From Triticum aestivum (Eukaryota; Streptophyta; Magnoliopsida; Poales; Poaceae): a DNA stretch of 64,000 nt. The stretch is from NCBI RefSeq assembly GCF_018294505.1, contig NC_057797.1, positions 121,835,116-121,899,115 of the forward strand, read 5' to 3'. Of this stretch, positions 44,246 through 55,613 are shown in pieces (the stretch's first letter is position 1; every line of letters starts with the position of its first letter). The notes under the pieces are model-generated. The model was not told the DNA's origin. It made no database searches and saw nothing but the letters and a program-made list of their open reading frames with translations. The position numbers and the translations under genes were made by a program.

Positions 44246-45040
44246 ATGTTGAAAAATGTTAGTAGCAATGATGCGGATTGGATCCGTGATATGAGGATTA
44301 ACCTCATTGCTGCACAAAAGAATTATGTCCTTGATGCACCACTAGGTGACAGACCTATTGCAGGAGCAGATGCAGACATTATGAATGTTTGGCTAGCTCA
44401 ATATGATGACTACTTGATAGTTTAGTGCACCATGCTTAACGGCTTAGAATCGGGACTTTAAAGACGTTTTGAGCGTCATGGACCATATGAGATGTTCCAG
44501 GAGTTGAAGTTAATATTTAAAGCAAATACCCGAGTTGAGAGATATGAAGTCTCCAACAAGTTCTATAGCTAAAAGATGGAGGAGAATAGCTCAAGCAGTG
44601 AGCATGTGCTCAGATTGTCTGGGTACTAAAATCGCTTGAATCAAGTGGGAGTTAATCTTCCAGATAAGATAGGGATTGACAGAATTCTCTAGTCACCATC
44701 ACCAAGTTAGTAGAACTTCGTCATGAACTATGATATGCAAGGGATAACGAAAACGATTCCCAAGCTCTTCGTAATGCTGAAATCAACGAAGGTAGAAATC
44801 AAGAAAAATATCAAGTGTTGATGGTAGACAAGACCACTAGTTTCAATAAAAGGGCAAAGGGAAGAAGGGTAACTTCAAGAAGAACGGCAAGCAAGTTGCT
44901 GCTCAAGTGAAGAGGCCCAAGTCTGGTCCTAAGCCTGAGACTAAGTGCTTCTACTGCAAAGGGACTGGTCACTGGAAGCGGAACTGCCCCAAGTATTTGG
45001 CGGGTAAGAAGGATGGCAAAGTGAACAAAGGTATATTTGA
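44246..45040 (+). pseudogene. Gag of the Angela-type element (heavily broken)
   Basis: Starts at an ATG with MLKNVSSNDADWIRDMRINL and follows the family frame with many TAG/TAA/TGA codons and shifts. The CCHC knuckle CFYCKGTGHWKRNCPK is intact at about 44946-44993. No Gag core longer than about 50 residues is free of stops. Confidence 0.75.
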
Positions 45041-45362
45041 TATATAGATTATTGATGTGTATTTTACTAGTGTTCGTAACAACCCCTCGGTATTTGATAT
45101 TGGTTTAGTTGCTAAGAGTAGTAACTCGAAACGGGAGTTGTAGAATGAACATAAACTAGTTAAGGGTGAAGTGACGATGTGTGTTGGAAATAGTTCCAAG
45201 ATTGATATGATCATCATCGCACACTCCATATACTTTCGGGATTAGTGTTGAACCTAAATAAGTGTTATTTGGTGTTTGCGTTGAGCATGAATATGATTTG
45301 ATCATGTTTATTGCAGTACGGTTATTCATTTAAGTAAGAGAATAAATTGTTGTTCTGTTTAC
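45041..45362 (+). pseudogene. Protease remnant of the Angela-type element
   Basis: Traces such as FDIGLVAKSSNSKREL and LVKGEVTMCVGNSSKIDM can be read near 45090-45210. The active-site DTG reads DIG, and stops and small gaps fill the rest. Confidence 0.5.
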
Positions 45363-46463
45363 ATGAATAAAACCTTATATGGGTACACACCCAATGAAAA
45401 TGGTTCATTGGATCTCGATCGTAGTGATACACATATTCATAATATTGAAACTAAAAGATGCAAAGTTAATAATGATAGTGCAACTTATTTGTGGCACTGC
45501 CGTTTAGGTCATATTGGTATAAAGCGCATGAAGAAACTCCATGCTGATGGACTTTTGGAATCATTTCATTATGAATCACTTGATGCTTGCGAACCATGCC
45601 TCATGGGCAAGATGACTAAGACTCCGTTCTCCGGAACAATGGAGCGAGCAACCGACTTATTGGAAATAATACATACTGATGTATGCGGTCCGATGAGTGT
45701 TAAGGCTCACGGCAAGTATCATTATTCTCTGACCTTCACAGATGATTTGAGCAGATATGGGTATATCTACTTAATGAAACACAAGTCTGAAATATTTGAA
45801 AAGTTCAAAGAATTTCAGACTGAAGTGGAGAATCATCATAACGAGAAGATAAAAGTTTCTACGATATGATCGCAGAGGTAAAATATTTGAGTTAAGAGTT
45901 TGGCCTTCAGTTAAAACAATGTGAAATAGTTTCACTACTCACGCCACCTGGAACACCACAGTGTAATGGTGTGTCCGACCGTCATAACCGTACTTTATTA
46001 GATATGGTGCGATCTATGATGTCTCCTACCGATCTACCACTATCGTTTTGGGTTTATGCATTAGAGACAACTGCATTCACGTTAAATAGGGCACCATCTA
46101 AATCCGTTGAGACGACACCGTATGAAATATGGTTTGGCAAGAAACCTAAGCTGTCGTTTCTTAAAGTTTGAGGTTGCAATGCTTATGTGAAAAACTTTCA
46201 ACCTGATAAGCTCAAACCCAAATCGGAGAAGTGCGTCTTCATAGGATACCCAAAAGAAAATGTTGGGTACACCTTCTATCACAGATCCGAAGGCAAGATA
46301 TTCGTTGCTGAGAATGGATCCTTTCTAGAGAAGGAGTTTCTCTCGAAAGAAGTGAGTGGGAGGAAAGTAGAACTTGATGAGGTAACTCTACCTGCTCCCT
46401 TATTGGAAAGTAGTTCATCACAGAAATATGTTCCTGTGGCTACTACACCAATTAGTGAGGAAG
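45363..46463 (+). pseudogene. Integrase of the Angela-type element
   Basis: The zinc finger is intact (WHCRLGHIGIKRM ... CEPCLMGK) and the first catalytic Asp is present (IIHTDVCGPM). The frame breaks at 45867-45869 before the second Asp, which cannot be read. The catalytic Glu region reads NGVSDRHNRTLL instead of NGVSERRNRTLL, so Glu is replaced by Asp. C-terminal segments (KLKPKSEKCVFIGYPKENVG) continue to the nested insertion. Confidence 0.8.
46459..46463. repeat. Left target site duplication GGAAG
   Basis: Directly before the 3' LTR of the Maximus-type element. Identical to 61112-61116. Confidence 0.9.
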
Positions 46464-47795
46464 TGAAAGTGCTAGTGATCGACTAGAGGGGGGGTGAATC
46501 GGCGATTTTTATGAAAGTCTTCAAAACATGTGAGTTTCGAAGACAAACGATAGAAATAAACCTATTATCATGCAGCGGAAGGTAGACTACACTAGGCAAA
46601 CCATAGTAATGTATTTAATGAAGTGAAAGCACAATGACAAATAGCAGCTAGGCAGTAAGGATCAGGTAGGAAGATGTTGAGAAGCCAATCAGTACACGTA
46701 ATCACTTAGTGAAGTCAAATGGTGATGCTATCGTACAATGACTTCACAAGAACCAATAGTAAGTAAGGGGAAGGGAAGGATGAAACCAGTGACTCGTTGA
46801 AGACAATGATTTGTTGGACCAGTTCCAGTTGCTGTGACAACTATACGTCTAGTTAGGGAGGCTGAGATTCAACTCTGAAGACCTCGTCTTCACATTATTC
46901 CCCTTGAGCTAAGGACACCCAGTCCTCGCCCAATTACTCTGGTAAGTCTTCAAGGTAGACTTCCAAACCTTCACAGACTTCGTTCACCGGCGATCCACAA
47001 TGACTCTTGGATGCTTAGAATGCGACGCCTAACCGGCTAGAGGATTCACAGTCCTCAAGTGTAATAAGTATTCAGATCACACAGACAAGAAGACTTAAGT
47101 GATGCCTAACACTCTTTGCCTCTGGGTGGTTAGGGCTTTATCCTCTCAAGGAATTCTCTCTCAAAGGCTTCGAGGTGGGTTGCTCTCAAACGACAAAAGC
47201 CATACTTTAACTCTAAGCAGCCAACCGTTTATGGTTGTAGGGGGTGGGCTATTTATAGCCACTAGGCAACCCGACCTAATTTGTCCGAAATGACCCTGGG
47301 TCACTAAGGAACTGACACGTGTTCCAATGGCCAGATTTCAAACACACACGACAACTTTACTTGGGCTACAAGCAAAGCTGACTTGTCCAACTCTGAACAA
47401 GATTCGCTCTCATAGTCTTCACTCGAAGACATAGGATTTCGGTTAAGCATCACTTCAGTCATTCTGACTGGTTTTCTTGGACCCCACTTAACAGTACGGT
47501 GGTTCCTATGACTCAACAAAGAAGAAAAAGAACTACGAAAGATCTAAGTCTTCGCGCTCCATAGTCTTCATGCGATGTCTTCTCTTATCATAGTCTTCAA
47601 GGTGAATGTCTTCACTTACCACCTTTGACTTCAATGTCTTCATACATTTTAGGGGTCATCTCTGGTAGGAAAACCGAATCAATGAGGGACTTCTACCTGT
47701 TTTATCCTGCAATTCTCACAAAAACATTAGTCCCTCAACTAGGTTTGTCGTCAATACTCCAAAACCAACTAGGCGTGGCACTAGATGCACTTACA
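46464..47795 (-). repeat. 3' LTR of the Maximus-type element (1,332 bp)
   Basis: Same ends and order as the 5' LTR, one base shorter. TATAAATA lies at 47250-47257. Confidence 0.92.
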
Positions 47796-47811
47796 ATCTC
47801 CCCCTTTTTGG
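47796..47811 (-). other. Polypurine tract of the Maximus-type element
   Basis: Minus strand AAAAAGGGGGAGAT abuts the 3' LTR. The same tract is seen in Copia-A at 5723. Confidence 0.8.
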
Positions 47812-48317
47812 TGATTGATGACAAACTAGTTGAAGTTTTCAACGGGGAATATAATATGTGAAATTGTAAAGGATAAGGAATTGTCTTCATAAGTTGCAAG
47901 GGCTCCCCCTGAAGATGTGCATATAAGTAATTTGCTTTTGGAATGCCATTGCACATGGCAGGTTGTACTTGTGGAGATCCTCTTCAACTTATGATGACAA
48001 TTCATCATGCATGAAAGGTATGTGAAGATAATGACATTCATAATGAAAAATGGACGTCTGCAAAATGATCTAAGTGCGGAATTTATCATCACACATGTGG
48101 GATTTATCATCGCATCACAAAATAGCAAATAAGTAGCAGACGACCATCGAGTTTAAGTGTTACAACTCAAAGAACCAAATGTATCAAAACGAGAGTTGTA
48201 AACACTAGGCAAAACATAAAGTAACCGCCCATATGGACCCGCTTGAAGACTATCAAACTCATATGCTTCTCCCCCTTTTGTCAGTGAGGACCAAAAAGGT
48301 TTGAAGACATAGAGCAT
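47812..48317 (-). other. 3' non-coding region of the Maximus-type element
   Basis: About 500 bp between the extra frame and the polypurine tract. It is similar to 5739-6081 of Copia-A and has no long frame. Confidence 0.6.
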
Positions 48318-51300
48318 CTACTCATTCCCATGAAGAGTAGGTGAAGCAGCAGGGTCGTCGGTGGTGTTCGGCGGTGCAGAAGAACTTGGGGCAGTGTCGA
48401 GGCGTGCAGAAGTAGGGGGCGGTGAAGTGGCATCATCTTTGTCCTCGATCACTCTAGAATTCATAGTTGCCGTAGAGGAAGAGAACTCAGAGTCTTCGAG
48501 AGATGGAGTTCGTCGCAGCACAGCCCTTCGGGGTGGTGTGGAGTCAAACTTGAAACATTCAGAGAAGCCATCCTCTTGAAGATCATCCTCATAACACATA
48601 AGCGTCAGCCCTTTCCATGTACGCCGACATGTTTCATGGGCAACAAAGGCATTCTTGGTGGCAAGATTGCGAATGCGGTTGACATCCACCAAGAGGCTTT
48701 GCATTTGGCGCTTTAGCCAGTCATGATGCCTATCCTGTTTCTGATGAAGAGCAACCAGAAGCTCTCGGTCATTGAGAACACGAGATCGCTTCTTGGGTCG
48801 TTGGGCAATAGTGCTTTCAGTGGCTTCAGTAAGAGCACGATGAGGTGCACATGTAGTACCAGCCAGAGGATAAACACGAGTGACTGCTTCAAGTCCTTCA
48901 ATGTTCTAAGTGAAACTTTGATGCTTCGCATTTTGAAGACTAAGAGGTTCCTTGGCAGGCTCTGGATAAATGGCTTCAACAGACATATCCACATCTGGCA
49001 GAAAGATCCGATGATTGCGAGCAGATGGCTGATATGAGATAGCTGAGTGGAGTTTAATCAGCCGCATTATCCATGGAGCGTAGAACTTCAAGCCAAAAAG
49101 ATCAGATCCTGATGCAGCAAGTTGGCGGATGAAGAATTCTTGTGCATTGAAGCATTTGCCATGAAGAATATAGAAGACCAAAGTCTTCATTGCACCTTCC
49201 AGCTTTGCATGTGGAGAATGTCCTTTGATGGGCCAGAGAGTTCGCCTTATAATGTGATAGATGGTCCTTGGCAGATACTCCAGGTCTTCAACAAAGAACT
49301 CCTTAGGATATGCAGCGTCTTGTGGCAAAGGCTTCATCATACTGAGCATCTGACTCATGTTCGGTTCAGGCTTCTGAAAGATGCTCTCCATAGCTTCACT
49401 GTGAAGCTGACAGCCAGGTTCATAGAGATCTCCAGGAGTGGGTAGACCAGTGAGCTCAATGATATCAAAGGCTTTGGCTTCATGATGAACATTTCCTGTC
49501 ATCCACTCAAGGACCCAAGTCTTCAGATCTCTGTTGTAACCACGTATGTGAAGTGTGGCATAAAATTGGAGCAACAACTCTTCGTTCCAGTGCTCTTGGT
49601 CGGTGACGAAAGGCAACAATCCAACCTCTTTGAAGCAATCCAGAGCTTCTTCCAAACAGGGTAGACCAGCTATTGCTTCGGTGTCAAGACACATATGTGG
49701 GAAGATGCGACCTTGATTGTACATAATGCAGGAGTAATAGCTTCGCTACAGATAGCTCCAGAACCAATCAGAAGATATTCGTTCCCTTGAGTAGGGGTTC
49801 TTGGAGCTATTGAAGAAGGTGTTGTCTGCTTTGAAGCCGTTAACATTGAAGGATCCAGGTGCTGATGCAGAACCTGGAAACCTGGGCAACCTTGGCATTG
49901 GCTTCTGTACCCGAGGCCTATGCTCAATATGATAGTCAAACTGAGGACCAGCAGCAGGCGCAGGAACAGAAGCAGTAGCATCATTGGCTTTCCTGACTTC
50001 TGGTTCTTGGGTTGGTGTAGGCTCCACATTTGCTTCAGCCATGACAACGTCAGTGGCTTCATTGGTGTTGGTGGTGGCAGCCTCAAGATCTTCTACCTCC
50101 ACTTGATGAGCTGGAGGGTCGGGCACAGACACGTTCTCCTCGAGAACAGCTTCTTCAGTAGTTGGGGGAGTGGGGTCACATTCTTCTTCTTGGGTGTCAT
50201 CGGCTGATGCAGCCAGAATGTCTTGAGCAGTTTAGGCCTCAGACTCGGAGACTTGAGACCTTGGTCCTTTGCGAAGCCTGCGTAACGCTGGCGACGCCTT
50301 TGGAGATGGAGTTAGCTGGGCCTCAAGGTCATCTTCCTCTTCTTGCTGGGGTGGTGTGACTTGTTGTTGTGGGTGATCAGCCCATGATGCATCCTGAGCA
50401 ATTGGCGTCAGAGGACGACCAATGCTGATGAGTTTGCTGTGCGTAAGCACAGGCGATGATACCTGTTGGTGCTTGATCAGAGGAAGAACTACATCATCGT
50501 CAACATTGTCATGGTGACCAATGTCTTCAGCAGCGATGGGATCAACTGCTGGAATGTCTTCAGCTTCATGAGCCTATGTGAAAGCAGGCTCATGGACAGT
50601 CAGTTGGCGCTCTTGATGTTCAGCGGCAGGGCGAACCATGGAGATAGGTTCAACAATTAAGGGCTCTGTGGGAGCAGCCCGATCCTTCTTGGTCTTGCGC
50701 TTCTTCTTGGAGGGAGCAGCAGCAGAGGCTTCAGGATGTTTCCTCTTTCTGGCTTCAGCCTCAGCAGTCCTCGTCTTCTTCAGTTTTGAAGCGGTAGACC
50801 TGGCTTTTGGCTTCGAGCCAGTCATGCTGGTTGGGAAGACAATGGGATGTGCTTCCTGCCTTGGTGCGTCGGGTTCGGCCATAGCGGGCTTCTTCTTCTT
50901 CTTCTTCTTCTTCTTCTTCTTCTTCTTCTTCTTCTTCTTCTTCTTCTTCTTCTTCTTCTTCTTCTTCTTCTTCTTCTTCTTCTTCTTCTTCTTCTTCTTC
51001 TTCTTCTTCTTCTTCTTCTTCTTCTTCTTCTTCTTCTTCTTCTTCTGCTTTGCAGCCATCCTGGGGTCGATGCCAGGACGCCCAAGGGCCTTGCGCTTCT
51101 CAGCCTCATTGTAGGCTTGCACACACTTGTCAGCCAGGCTCTTCATGCGCTCACGTGAACCTTGAGCTTCTTCACGCTTCTTGAGAAAGGCTTCTTTGAG
51201 CTCGTGCAGCATGATCTTGAAGTTCTTGACCTCTTGCACGCTGAGCTTGGCCATATGCTTCTTGAATTGAGCTTTCTCAAAGTCAATCTTTTGCTTCAGT

Positions 51301-52358
51301 TTGACGATGCGCTGAGCTAGAGCTAGCTCAGAAGAAATGGCGCCATGGAAGGCGACACTGAGGCCAATGGGAAGTTGCAGGTCTTCAAAGCTGAGGTTGG
51401 GCGTGTCAAACCACTAATCGATGAAGTTGTGGATGATTGCCACGTCAAAGAGAGGCCACTTGTTGAAGATTTCTTCTTCTTCTTTGCTCTTGATCAGTTG
51501 CTCAAGAGCGTCATCTACAAGATCTTTATCACTGGACAGATCAATGGCATCGTTGCGCAGAATAGCAGCAACAGTCAGTTCTTGGCTGGTGTGTGGCAGA
51601 GGCATCTTGACTCTCGGGGGCTTGGAGATGCGTGACAGATCTTCAGACTGCACACTGTCTTCAGGAGGTGCAGTAGCCAGTGGCTTCGCCCGTGAGATTT
51701 TTGGTGCTGAGGTAGACTTTGAAGCTTTAGGTTGCTTTGGCTTCTACGGCTTTGGAGTAGGAGCTGGGGCTTCATCAGTGTCAGCATCATCATCAGAATG
51801 ATCCACTTTGGCACCTTGAACTGAGATGTGAGTGATGAGGCAATCCAGGTTGTAGAAGGGCCCAACAAGATTGGGTTCAGCTTCGTGGGCGCCATCGGCA
51901 CGGGGAGCAGAGGGACGAGGGTTGAAGTCTATTCCCAATGACTTCTTATTCTGCTTCGCCGAATGGGCAAACTGGAAGTTGCGCTTGAACAGATTGTCGT
52001 CACGACACCATAGCAGTGACGATGGGTCAGCATCCGCAGGCTGTGGTCCACGGACCATGCAGTGATAGAAGCCTTGTTCAATGGCTTCATCTGTGGACCT
52101 GGGTTGAAGATTTCTGTATAGGATGTCTCCCCATGGTCGCTTGATGGCATTCTTCTCAGCATATTCCTTTGTCACAAACCTGTACTTGAACCAATGTGCT
52201 GCCCAATATCGTCGAATCCATTGGATTCGTGTCTTGCGCTGATTGTAATCCTCTTCTGGATTTGTCTTGTACAGTTCTGAGAGGTCATCGGGCAGATCTC
52301 TTGACGTTTCACCTCGACGCTTTCTGCCACCCTTCCTTGCTGATTTCTCTGTAGCCAT
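48318..52358 (-). pseudogene. Extra 1,347-codon frame (SIRE/Maximus-type 'env-like' region)
   Basis: One frame runs from ATG 52358 (MATEKSARKGGRKRRGETSR) to a TAG at 48318-48320 with no shift, broken only by stops at 51744, 51414, 50574, 49746 and 48906 (TAG) and 50232 (TAA). Order: basic start; a Trp/Tyr-rich segment (RIQWIRRYWAAHWFKYRFVT); an acidic linker; a coiled coil with a run of about 52 Lys; an NLS-like block (PSKKKRKTKKDR); a Pro/Gln-rich region; and a well-conserved-looking domain (LLLQFYATLHIRGYNRDLKT ... EWMTGNVHHEAKAFDIIELT) similar to plant 'putative transposon protein' domains (Transposase_32, from memory). No signal peptide or membrane span is visible, so an envelope role is not supported. 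Function unknown. Confidence 0.75.
50889..51046. repeat. (TTC)n microsatellite, about 52 units, in the extra frame
   Basis: 158 bp of apparently perfect TTC on the plus strand. In the minus-strand gene it encodes an uninterrupted polylysine tract of about 52 residues and keeps the reading frame. Confidence 0.92.
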
Positions 52359-52841
52359 GAACTTTAAACTGAATGGCTTCAATATGTTCAAAGGCTTCAA
52401 GGGCTTTCGCTTGCTGGACAAACATGAACTGGCTTCGGGAGAATTTATATGATGCTATAAGAATTCTGCAAATGAATGCAGACTATGAGAACCAAGGGAT
52501 TCTCCCACGGACATGTACCTATGACAGCATTAAGGTGCGAGGGAAGGGGAAGAGGTCATATGCATTCTTAGAAGATTTTGAAGATAAATCAGTTTAGAAG
52601 ACATTGACCTCATCGTGTGAAGACATTCACTCATAGATAAGGAGTTGGTTCCAGATTTGTACGAATCCACAGATTAGTACAAGTGAGGAATCTAACTACT
52701 TTGTGAAGCATAAGTGAACATACTAGGCATAATGTGAGATGCAGTATGAAGTGGATCCAACATGTGTGAACAAAAACTGCTTGTGGTAGAAAGTGACGAA
52801 TCTATAGGATCAAAGGGGCCGTAAAAAGGAAGTTTTATTTA
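52359..52841 (-). other. Possible intron/leader before the extra frame
   Basis: AT-rich sequence without a coding frame, between a possible donor (52842) and the ATG of the extra frame. A small frame starting at ATG 52899 (MDDRTARPPLPLRL) enters it and stops if not spliced. Confidence 0.35.
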
Positions 52842-53160
52842 CCACACAAGGAACTGCTAGACGGAGTGGAAGAGGAGGCCGAGCAGTTCGATCGTCCATG
52901 CCCTAACTTGGCGACGGAGGACACCTACGGCGACGGCGGAGAAGACGATGTCTGCGGCCGGCGTAAAGACAGTGTCGGAGAGGTCGCGGCAGCTAAGCGC
53001 TTCGTCGCCGGCGTCGTCGAGGGCTAGTGATGGCGCTAGGGTTCGTGCGAGAGTGGAAGAAAGGATAATGACTGTGGTGAGGCATGTATTTATAGGGACA
53101 GGGACGACACAACGTTATTACACAGGTGCCCCTGGCGATTCACATCTAAAGAACACGTGG
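52842..53160 (-). promoter_or_regulatory. Host-gene-like promoter and leader upstream of the extra frame
   Basis: On the minus strand a G-box (GCCACGTGTTC, core 53154-53159) lies about 60 bp before a TATA box (CTATAAATA, 53087-53095). A GC-rich, pyrimidine-rich leader with AACCCTAGCGCC follows, typical of grass 5' leaders. A GT at 52842-52841 (GTGTG|GTAAATAAA) could be a splice donor, and TTCATTTGCAG at 52466-52476 an acceptor just before the ATG at 52358. This stretch is much richer in GC than the pol sequence beside it. It would give the extra frame its own transcript. Confidence 0.5.
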
Positions 53161-53792
53161 CCATCATGCAACATATCGGAGGTTTTTCCACGTTCCCACG
53201 CACGCCTGGATTGTCGGGTGGTCGTTCCCACTTCTCCGGGTTTCAGGTGAAGGAATTAGCATTGAAAACGGACCTAATGTTTGTTTCTGTATCTTCTGCT
53301 GACAAGGACGCAGAGAAGACATTCGACAATTTCGATAGAATGCATATGATTTGGAGAGATAGAGTTTGAGATAGAAAGCATAGAGAGGTTAGGGTCCGAT
53401 CACATTCACTTAGTTCAAAAGATTCAATAAGAAGACATAGCTATAAGTGAATGCTGTAGAGGATAGAACACTAGTATATATATATGATCAACATAATGAA
53501 GATAATCATGAAGACATGTTGAGATTGAAGCCAAACCAAATGTGAAGACACAGCAAATGTAACACCATGGGTAAAACACTTCAAACAGACGAATTTTGTG
53601 GTGGCATTACCCACCGTATAGGAAGTATTAGACCCAGACACGGCGCACAATTATCGTGGCGCTCCAAAGTCAAATTCCACATTAATGTATTCACACTTAG
53701 AATGTATGTCTTCATTGATTGAAGATATACTTTAATTCGTGTGTTGCACATCTAAGTCATCAATATGCATAAGTGTTAGGATGTGTGCCTGA
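53161..53792 (-). other. Spacer between RNase H and the internal promoter
   Basis: No frame of note. It includes AAGACAT-rich sequence also common in the LTR and 3' region of this family, and a short (TA)n at about 53475-53485. Confidence 0.4.
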
Positions 53793-54684
53793 TCATAGGA
53801 CATTTGAGGATTCCAAGATATTTAGCTCACACCGTAACTTGCACAATCTCTTCTCATCCAAGGGCTTGGTGAAGATATGTGCCAATTGCTCTTCAGTGTT
53901 GACGTGTATGATATCAATATCTTCCTTCACAACATGATCTCTTAGAAAGTGATGACGAATTTCAATGTACTTTGTCTTCGAGTGCTGAACGGTTGTTGGC
54001 AATCTTGATGGCGCTTTCGTTGTCACAGTAGAGTGGCACTTGCTTCAGATGAATGCCATAGTCTTTGAGTGTTTGCTTCATCCACAGAAGCTGAGCGCAA
54101 TAAGATCCAGCAGCAATGTATTCAGATTCAGCAGAGGAGAGAGAAACACAGTTCTGCTTCTTTGAAGACCAACATACAAGTGATCGTCCCAGAAAATGAC
54201 ATGTGCCTGATGTAGACTTGCGATCCACCTTGTCACCAGCATAATCAGCATCCGAGAATCCAACCAGATCAAACTCTGAGCCCTTTGGATACCATAATCC
54301 TAGAGTTGGGGTGTAAGCCAAATATCGAAGAATTCGCTTCATAGCTAAGTGATGCGATTCCTTTGGTGCCGCTTGGAATCGAGCACACATGCAAACACTA
54401 AGCATAATATCTGGCCTAGATGCACATAGATAAAGTAAAGAACCAATCATGGAGTGGTATACCTTTTGATCAAACTCTTTACCATTGTCGTTGGGACCCA
54501 GATGATGTTTGACTGGCATTGGCGTCGTGAAGCCTTTGCAGTCTTGCACACCAAACTTCTTCAGGCAATCTTTGAGATACTTCTCTTGAGATATAAAGAT
54601 GTCGTTGCGTTGCTGACGTATTTGAAGACCAAGGAAGAACTTCAGCTCACCCATCATGGACATCTGATATTTCTCTTGCATCAT
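53793..54684 (-). pseudogene. RNase H of the Maximus-type element
   Basis: Continues from [20 protein letters not shown] to FSDADYAGDKVDRKSTSGT, SLSSAESEYIAAG and PLYCDNESAIKIANN, so the catalytic acids are present. A 2-nt loss near 53995 shifts into VQHSKTKYIEIRHHFLRDHV...HIFTKPLDEKRL, which ends at 53793. Confidence 0.8.
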
Positions 54685-55613
54685 ATATCCAAACTCTTCA
54701 CTGTATTTCTGATTGGTGCAGCCGAAGATAATGTCATCCGCAGTTCACCATCATATGTCTTCGTGAAGAGAGTGGGGTCGAGGGAACCAGATTTGAAGCC
54801 TTTGCTCTTCAGGAAGTCTTTGAGTGTGTCATACCAAGCCCGAGGGGCTTGTTTGAGGCCATACAGTGCCTTGTTGAGATTGTATACCATGTCAGGATGT
54901 TTTGGATCTTCAAAGCTAGGCGGTTGTGCAACATACACTTCTTCTTCAATCTTGCCATTGAGAAAAGCGCTCTTCACATCCATTTGATATAGAAGTATGT
55001 TGTGATGATTTGCATATGCCAGCAGTATGCGTATGGCTTCAAGTCTAGCCACAGGAGCAAATGTTTCATCGAAGTCAATCCCTTCAACTTGAGTGTATCC
55101 TTGAGCAACGAGACGAGCTTTGTTTCTGACAACTTGACCATGCTCATCTTGCTTGTTGCGATATATCCATTTGGTGCCTGTTATATTGTGCTTCCGAGGA
55201 TCAGGACGCTTAACCAGTTCCCATACATTATTCAGCTCAAGCTGTTCAAGCTCTTCTTGCATAGCTTGAATCCATTCAGGTTCCATGAAGGCTTCTTCAA
55301 CTTTCTTGAGTTCTGTTATTGAGACGAATGCGAAGTGCCCACAGAAATTTGCTAGCTGAGTTGCCCTTGAATGAGTGAGTGGACCAGGTGCATTGATGCT
55401 ATTGATTATTCTCTCAATCTGCACGAGGATGTACGGGACGAAGATTTTGCTCTTGCTGATCATTGTCATTGTTAGAGGGATTGTCTTCAGGCTGAGCATT
55501 GTCTTCCGGTTGATCAGGTGCGGAGATGATAAGTTCTTCTTCAGGTTGAGCTTCAGAAGGTATGATTTCTCCAGTTCCCATAAGTTTGATTGATTCACTG
55601 GATGGAACTTCAT
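54681..55613 (-). pseudogene. Reverse transcriptase of the Maximus-type element
   Basis: Motifs in order are [73 protein letters not shown] and [17 protein letters not shown]. After TKTYDGEL the sequence jumps to GATGACATTATC: about 20 bp encoding FVCQIYV are missing. The YVDD motif therefore keeps only DD and the frame shifts. The enzyme is inactive in this copy. Confidence 0.85.

Noticed and set aside
49746..50132. Envelope-like glycoprotein reading of the Maximus-type extra frame
   Set aside because: No signal peptide, membrane span or cysteine pattern was seen. The protein is basic, has an NLS-like block and coiled coils.
50638..51158. Open plus-strand and other-frame translations across the TTC run (poly-Phe, poly-Leu, poly-Arg)
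   Set aside because: These are mirror readings of the microsatellite. Only the minus-strand frame giving polylysine continues into conserved sequence on both sides.
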